Positions 60,601-64,000 of a stretch of DNA of 64,000 nt are shown here, piece after piece. The translations under genes and the position numbers were made by a program. The notes under the pieces are model-generated. The model had not been told where the DNA came from. It saw only the letters and a program-made list of their open reading frames with translations, and made no database searches. The stretch lies in contig JALQBC010000005.1 in the NCBI GenBank assembly GCA_023375675.1, forward strand, positions 372,001 to 436,000, given 5' to 3'. Position 1 is the stretch's first letter; every line of letters starts with the position of its first letter. Source of the DNA: Cytospora piceicola. Its lineage: Eukaryota > Ascomycota > Sordariomycetes > Diaporthales > Cytosporaceae.

Positions 60601-61421
60601 ATCCACTACGCCATGGAATTCTTGCACAAGAACACCAAGTCTCTACTCGACTCTGAGTTGGCGGACGGTGGCTACCTTTCGGCAAAGGGCAAGCACGTTG
60701 TTGTCATTGGTGGTGGTGACACGGGCAACGACTGTATTGGTACGTCTGTCCGCCACGGTGCCAAGTCAGTTGTGAACTTCGAGCTCCTGCCTCAGCCGCC
60801 TGAGGCTCGTGCTCGCGACAACCCCTGGCCTCAGTGGCCCCGTATCTACCGTGTCGACTACGGTCACAGCGAGGTGCGTCAGCACACTGGCAAGGACCCC
60901 CGTGAGTACTGCATCAAGTCGTCGAAGTTCGTGTCCGACGACAACGGAAACGTCAAGGGCATCGAGACGGTGCGTGTGGAGTGGACCAAGGGCGAGGCCG
61001 GAAACTGGGTCCTCAAGGATGTCGAGGGCAGCGAGGAGTTCTTCCCCGCTGACCTGGTGCTGCTGGCTATGGGTTTCCTGGGCCCCGAGCAGCGTGCCAT
61101 TGGTGACGAGATCGAGAAGGACGGCCGCACGAACGTCAAGACGCCGGCGGGCAAGTACCACACCAACGTTCCTGGTGTATTTGCGGCTGGTGACTGCCGA
61201 CGTGGGCAGTCTCTCATTGTTTGGTAAGTTTGATCTCACATCCTGTCCCTAGGTCTCAAATCCAAGCTAACATGTTTCCCAGGGGTATCAATGAGGGTCG
61301 CCAGGCAGCTCGTGAGGTTGATCTCTACCTGGAGCACTCCACCAACCTGCCCGTCACTGGTGGTATTGTGAAGCGTTCGGCGCATGAGATTTTCGGCAAG
61401 GTTCAGGCCGTTGCCGCCTAA
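54653..61421 (+). CDS. GLT1: NADH-dependent glutamate synthase (GOGAT), fused alpha and beta parts
   Basis: Seven exons: 54653-54777, 54833-54886, 54936-54976, 55030-55701, 55754-58449, 58609-61223 and 61283-61421; product 2113 residues. It makes two glutamates from glutamine and 2-oxoglutarate using NADH. A 53-residue propeptide precedes the nucleophile Cys54 ([11 protein letters not shown]) of the Ntn-type glutaminase domain. The synthase domain follows, with the [3Fe-4S] cysteines C1186, C1192 and C1197 (Cx5Cx4C); the fifth intron falls exactly before C1197. The beta part starts after a basic linker near 1610, with low-potential Fe-S cysteines from C1651 ([10 protein letters not shown]) and dinucleotide motifs [11 protein letters not shown] (near 1758) and GGGDTGND (near 1898). 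Codon use is strongly biased, consistent with high expression. Confidence 0.96.
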
Positions 61422-62582
61422 GATAGACTTTAATGACTCGTTTTCTCACGGCTGTACGATTGACCTTCCTGTGTATCATTACGTTCATTACTGAATATCT
61501 ATGGACGCATTGGGGGGGGGGGGATTGAAAAAGAAAGAAAGGAAATTATCAAGCGACAGGAGTGAGGAAGCAAAATGGGATACCAGTTCGGACAGGAGCG
61601 AAGGAAGAATTCCATTTTAGGGGGGTGGAAACGCATGATCTGCTCTTCGTGTCTTACGATTTGATACCACAGCAGGCGCGGCACAAAACAATTTCCTAGG
61701 GATGGTTTATAGGCGATTTCTAGATGTGAAGATAGCTGTTGTTTATCATTTGAGTTTTTAATATACTTACCTATATACATATATCGTATTGCTGGTGTGA
61801 ATGTAAAGCTAAGTGACATTGTTAATGAACCTATGTTACTATACTTATATACTAGTAAGGTAGGACGGTATTGGTAAACATATATATTTTTATACGGATG
61901 CTATAGTATACCGGAATTAGGTTCTTTATACCTAATCCTACTTATGTAAACAGCTAGGTAGGTAGCTAGGTATGTAAGCAGGTAGGTAACTAGGTAGGTA
62001 AGCAGATGGGTAAGTAGGTGGGTAAGCAGGTGGGTAAGTAGGTGGGTAAGCAGGTATAGGTAGGAGGTACCCTAGGGTAGGTAAGCAGGCAGGCAGGCAG
62101 GCAGGCAGGTAGGTAAAATAAGGTAGTCGGTCACCTGCCCTAAACTCGATCTTCTCGGCGGAGTATCAACCCGGACTTCCAAATAAATGCCTGTGATTAC
62201 TGTAGTATATAACCTAGGTAGCAGCATAACCACGGGTCCTTCAAATTAAGCCTAGGAAAGATTCAGCCGTGGGCACCCGTAGGGTAGGTGAATGAGTACC
62301 GGGTCCGTTGCCCACCCGCGGGTGATTACTAGACCTACAAGACTTCATTTGCAAAGAATGGCGGCTTAAACTGCAGCTCTAGCCTTCCGGAGTATCTGCA
62401 ACTGATGCCAATCTGTTCTCCGAAATGTTCTCCGAAAACATGCCGGAGTGTGCTGCCCAGCCTTTTCCCATGCCGTCATATACACAAGTACCGGTGAAGA
62501 CATTGTAAACTTCAAGTATTGCTTGATGCTGCCCACCGAGGTCGATTCGAAGTACACGTCAAACCGGTTGGTTCCACGAGGC
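61422..62582. other. Intergenic region between glutamate synthase and the dehydrogenase
   Basis: Glutamate synthase 3' end with a G12 tract (61512-61523), an AT-rich patch at 61740-61920, the GGTA-type repeat array (61953-62115) and a one-base variant of the palindrome (AACCTAGGTA, 62211). The frame of the next gene is open from 62448. Confidence 0.55.
61953..62115. repeat. GGTA/GGCA-type tetranucleotide array
   Basis: About 160 bases built from GGTA, AGGTAGGT, GTAAGCAG and GGCA units, with almost no C on the plus strand apart from AGC/GGC. The units are the half-site of the dispersed TACCTAGGTA palindrome. Part of it has an approximate 12-base higher-order period (GTAAGCAGGTGG, GTAAGTAGGTGG). 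Confidence 0.85.
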
Positions 62583-63501
62583 ATGGGTGACAACAAGCAC
62601 AGCAGATCGGTCTTGATCACAGGCTGCAGCGAAGGCGGACTGGGATCTGCTCTCGCCAGAGCATTTGCCAACGAGGGCTTCTACGTCCTTGCCACCGTTC
62701 GCGATCCTGCCAAGGCGAGCCGCTTAGTTGGCGACCACTTCGAGATACTCAAGCTCGAAGTGACGTCTCAGAAATCCATCGACTTATGCGCGGCCGAGGT
62801 GAAGGAGAGGCTTAGAGGCAAGGGCCTTGACGTCTTAATCAACAACGCTGGTACCGGGCTTATAATGCCGCTCCTTGACACGTCTGTCGAGGAGAGCAGA
62901 AGGTTGTTCGATGTGAACGTGTGGGGGATGCTGGCGGTGACGCAGGCCTTTGCGCCTTTGGTCATCCAGGCAAAGGGGACGGTGGTGAACATATCATCAC
63001 TAGCTGGTGCCGTACAGATGGCATGGCAAGGTACCTATGCACCAGACTCGTATCGATCTGGGTTGGAGATAATTTCTAACATGGTTTTATGTATTAGGCG
63101 TGTACAACAGCTCTAAGGCGGCCTTGACATTCCTGTCAGAGACTCTCCGTATCGAGATGGGTCCTTTGGGTGTGCACGTCGTCACTGCGATGGTGGGCGA
63201 GGTCGAGACGGACTTTTACACGCATGTACAAGGGCAAGATGCACTGCCCGACACGTCGTACTACAAGCAGATAGAGGATATCATTGGAAAGCAGAGAAGA
63301 GGAGAGCTGCAAGTCAGTAATGAAAAAGCGGAGGTCACCGCGAGAAACATCGCCAAAGACATCATTTCAGGCCGGAGTGGCCAGATCTGGCGTGGGGGTG
63401 TTGCCGGCACAGCCAAATACGCTTCGTGGTTGCTACCCAAGGGACTATTCGAGTGGCTTTTGCACAAAGACAGAGGGGTCTATGACCTGAAATATGTATG
63501 A
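62583..63501 (+). CDS. Short-chain dehydrogenase, AYR1-like (1-acyl-dihydroxyacetone-phosphate reductase type)
   Basis: Exons 62583-63030 and 63098-63501; 67-nt intron with a TTCTAAC branch and TTAG acceptor; product 283 residues. Classical SDR fold: cofactor motif TGCSEGGLGSALA near residues 13-25, NNAG near 87, the NISS serine near 138 and catalytic YNSSK right after the splice (Y152, K156). TGCSEGGLG is typical of the Ayr1 group, which reduces 1-acyl-DHAP with NADPH in lipid bodies and ER, but substrate cannot be fixed from sequence. The start MGDNKHSRSVLITGC was chosen because SDRs begin just before the cofactor motif. An in-frame ATG at 62526 (MLPTEVDSKY) would add 19 residues. Confidence 0.85.
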
Positions 63502-64000
63502 AGGTCTAATGATATATATTGATTTTCTGGTCCACGGATTCTTCTTCGACATAGGAGGTGCTATGTATTGTTTTTCCACTCAAGTAGGTGCCCAAGATTT
63601 GGAGCCAGCATCAATATCTCAGATGGCAGATTGTTAATTCTCAAATTGAGTCCCAGAGTCCCAAGCATAGATTGGTGTTATCGTAGATGAAACGCGTACA
63701 TCTGAGAAAACTTTCTTTGCCTATCCCCTATCAACTGAAAGTGACGATATGACTGCATTGGGTGTTTCGAACAAGCCAAAATCAAGTCTTCCCGTATATT
63801 CGCCGTTGAGTCGGAGACGACAATCATGCTCACTGTCTGGGAAAGATTATACACTCGACAGGGAAACTTATATCAAGAAAAGCTATCCAGGTAATCCAAT
63901 TGAAGATAACAAGTCACCGTCCTAACAGGAGACAACGATATATACATGATCCAGCGCCTCCCCCCCCCCCCATGAGAAAGTAGTCCACCACGCTATAAGT
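63502..64000. other. Intergenic right edge
   Basis: Downstream sequence of the dehydrogenase. It has a C12 run at 63960-63971 and no gene. Confidence 0.5.

Noticed and set aside
57988..60627. An 879-codon open frame on the minus strand, antisense to glutamate synthase, and a 583-codon one at 56236-57987
   Set aside because: The plus strand codes a complete, conserved enzyme. Strong codon bias there leaves the opposite strand poor in stops, and the antisense product shows no recognisable domain.

Overview
The window reads as nuclear DNA of a filamentous ascomycete (Pezizomycotina, most likely a Sordariomycete). The reasons are short introns (about 53-160 nt) with GT..AG ends and CTRAC/CTAAC-type branch sites, GC-leaning coding sequence, long AT-richer intergenic stretches, and ascomycete gene families such as velvet A, a Pho80/PREG-type cyclin, an Mga2/Spt23-type activator and an opsin-related Hsp30-type protein. 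The genus cannot be fixed from the sequence alone.

Layout, left to right: the 5' part of an unrecognised minus-strand gene (1-421); TAD3 tRNA adenosine deaminase subunit (4425-5775, +); RNase H1 with two hybrid-binding domains (7483-8699, +); an Nha1-type Na+/H+ antiporter (9988-12207, +); an MGA2/SPT23-type membrane-tethered activator (14911-19145, +); a disordered protein of unknown function (20432-22789, -); the velvet regulator veA (24843-26599, -); a 7.2 kb gene desert with a TA-flanked MITE and an AT-rich block; an opsin-related seven-helix protein without the retinal lysine (33811-34809, -); an ARMC8/VID28/GID5 armadillo protein (36890-40057, -); a PREG/Pho80-type cyclin (41776-43148, +); an EMC10-like ER protein (43711-44392, +); histone chaperone CHZ1 (45004-45526, +); the SNARE BET1 (46446-47501, +); the APC/C subunit APC15/Mnd2 (48183-49483, -); a 5.2 kb gene-free stretch; NADH-type glutamate synthase (54653-61421, +); and an AYR1-like short-chain dehydrogenase (62583-63501, +).

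Most genes are single-copy housekeeping or regulatory genes with no evident functional clustering. They do not form a biosynthetic cluster, and I found no convincing tRNA, rRNA, CRISPR or defence system. I joined exons by eye, using splice signals, reading phase and family similarity; every joined gene model keeps its frame to the stop codon.

The most striking unexplained signal is a 10-bp palindrome, TACCTAGGTA. I count 22 exact copies, all between genes, against well under one expected by chance. The second is a 189-bp element with 32-bp terminal inverted repeats (31/32 identical) and TA target duplications.
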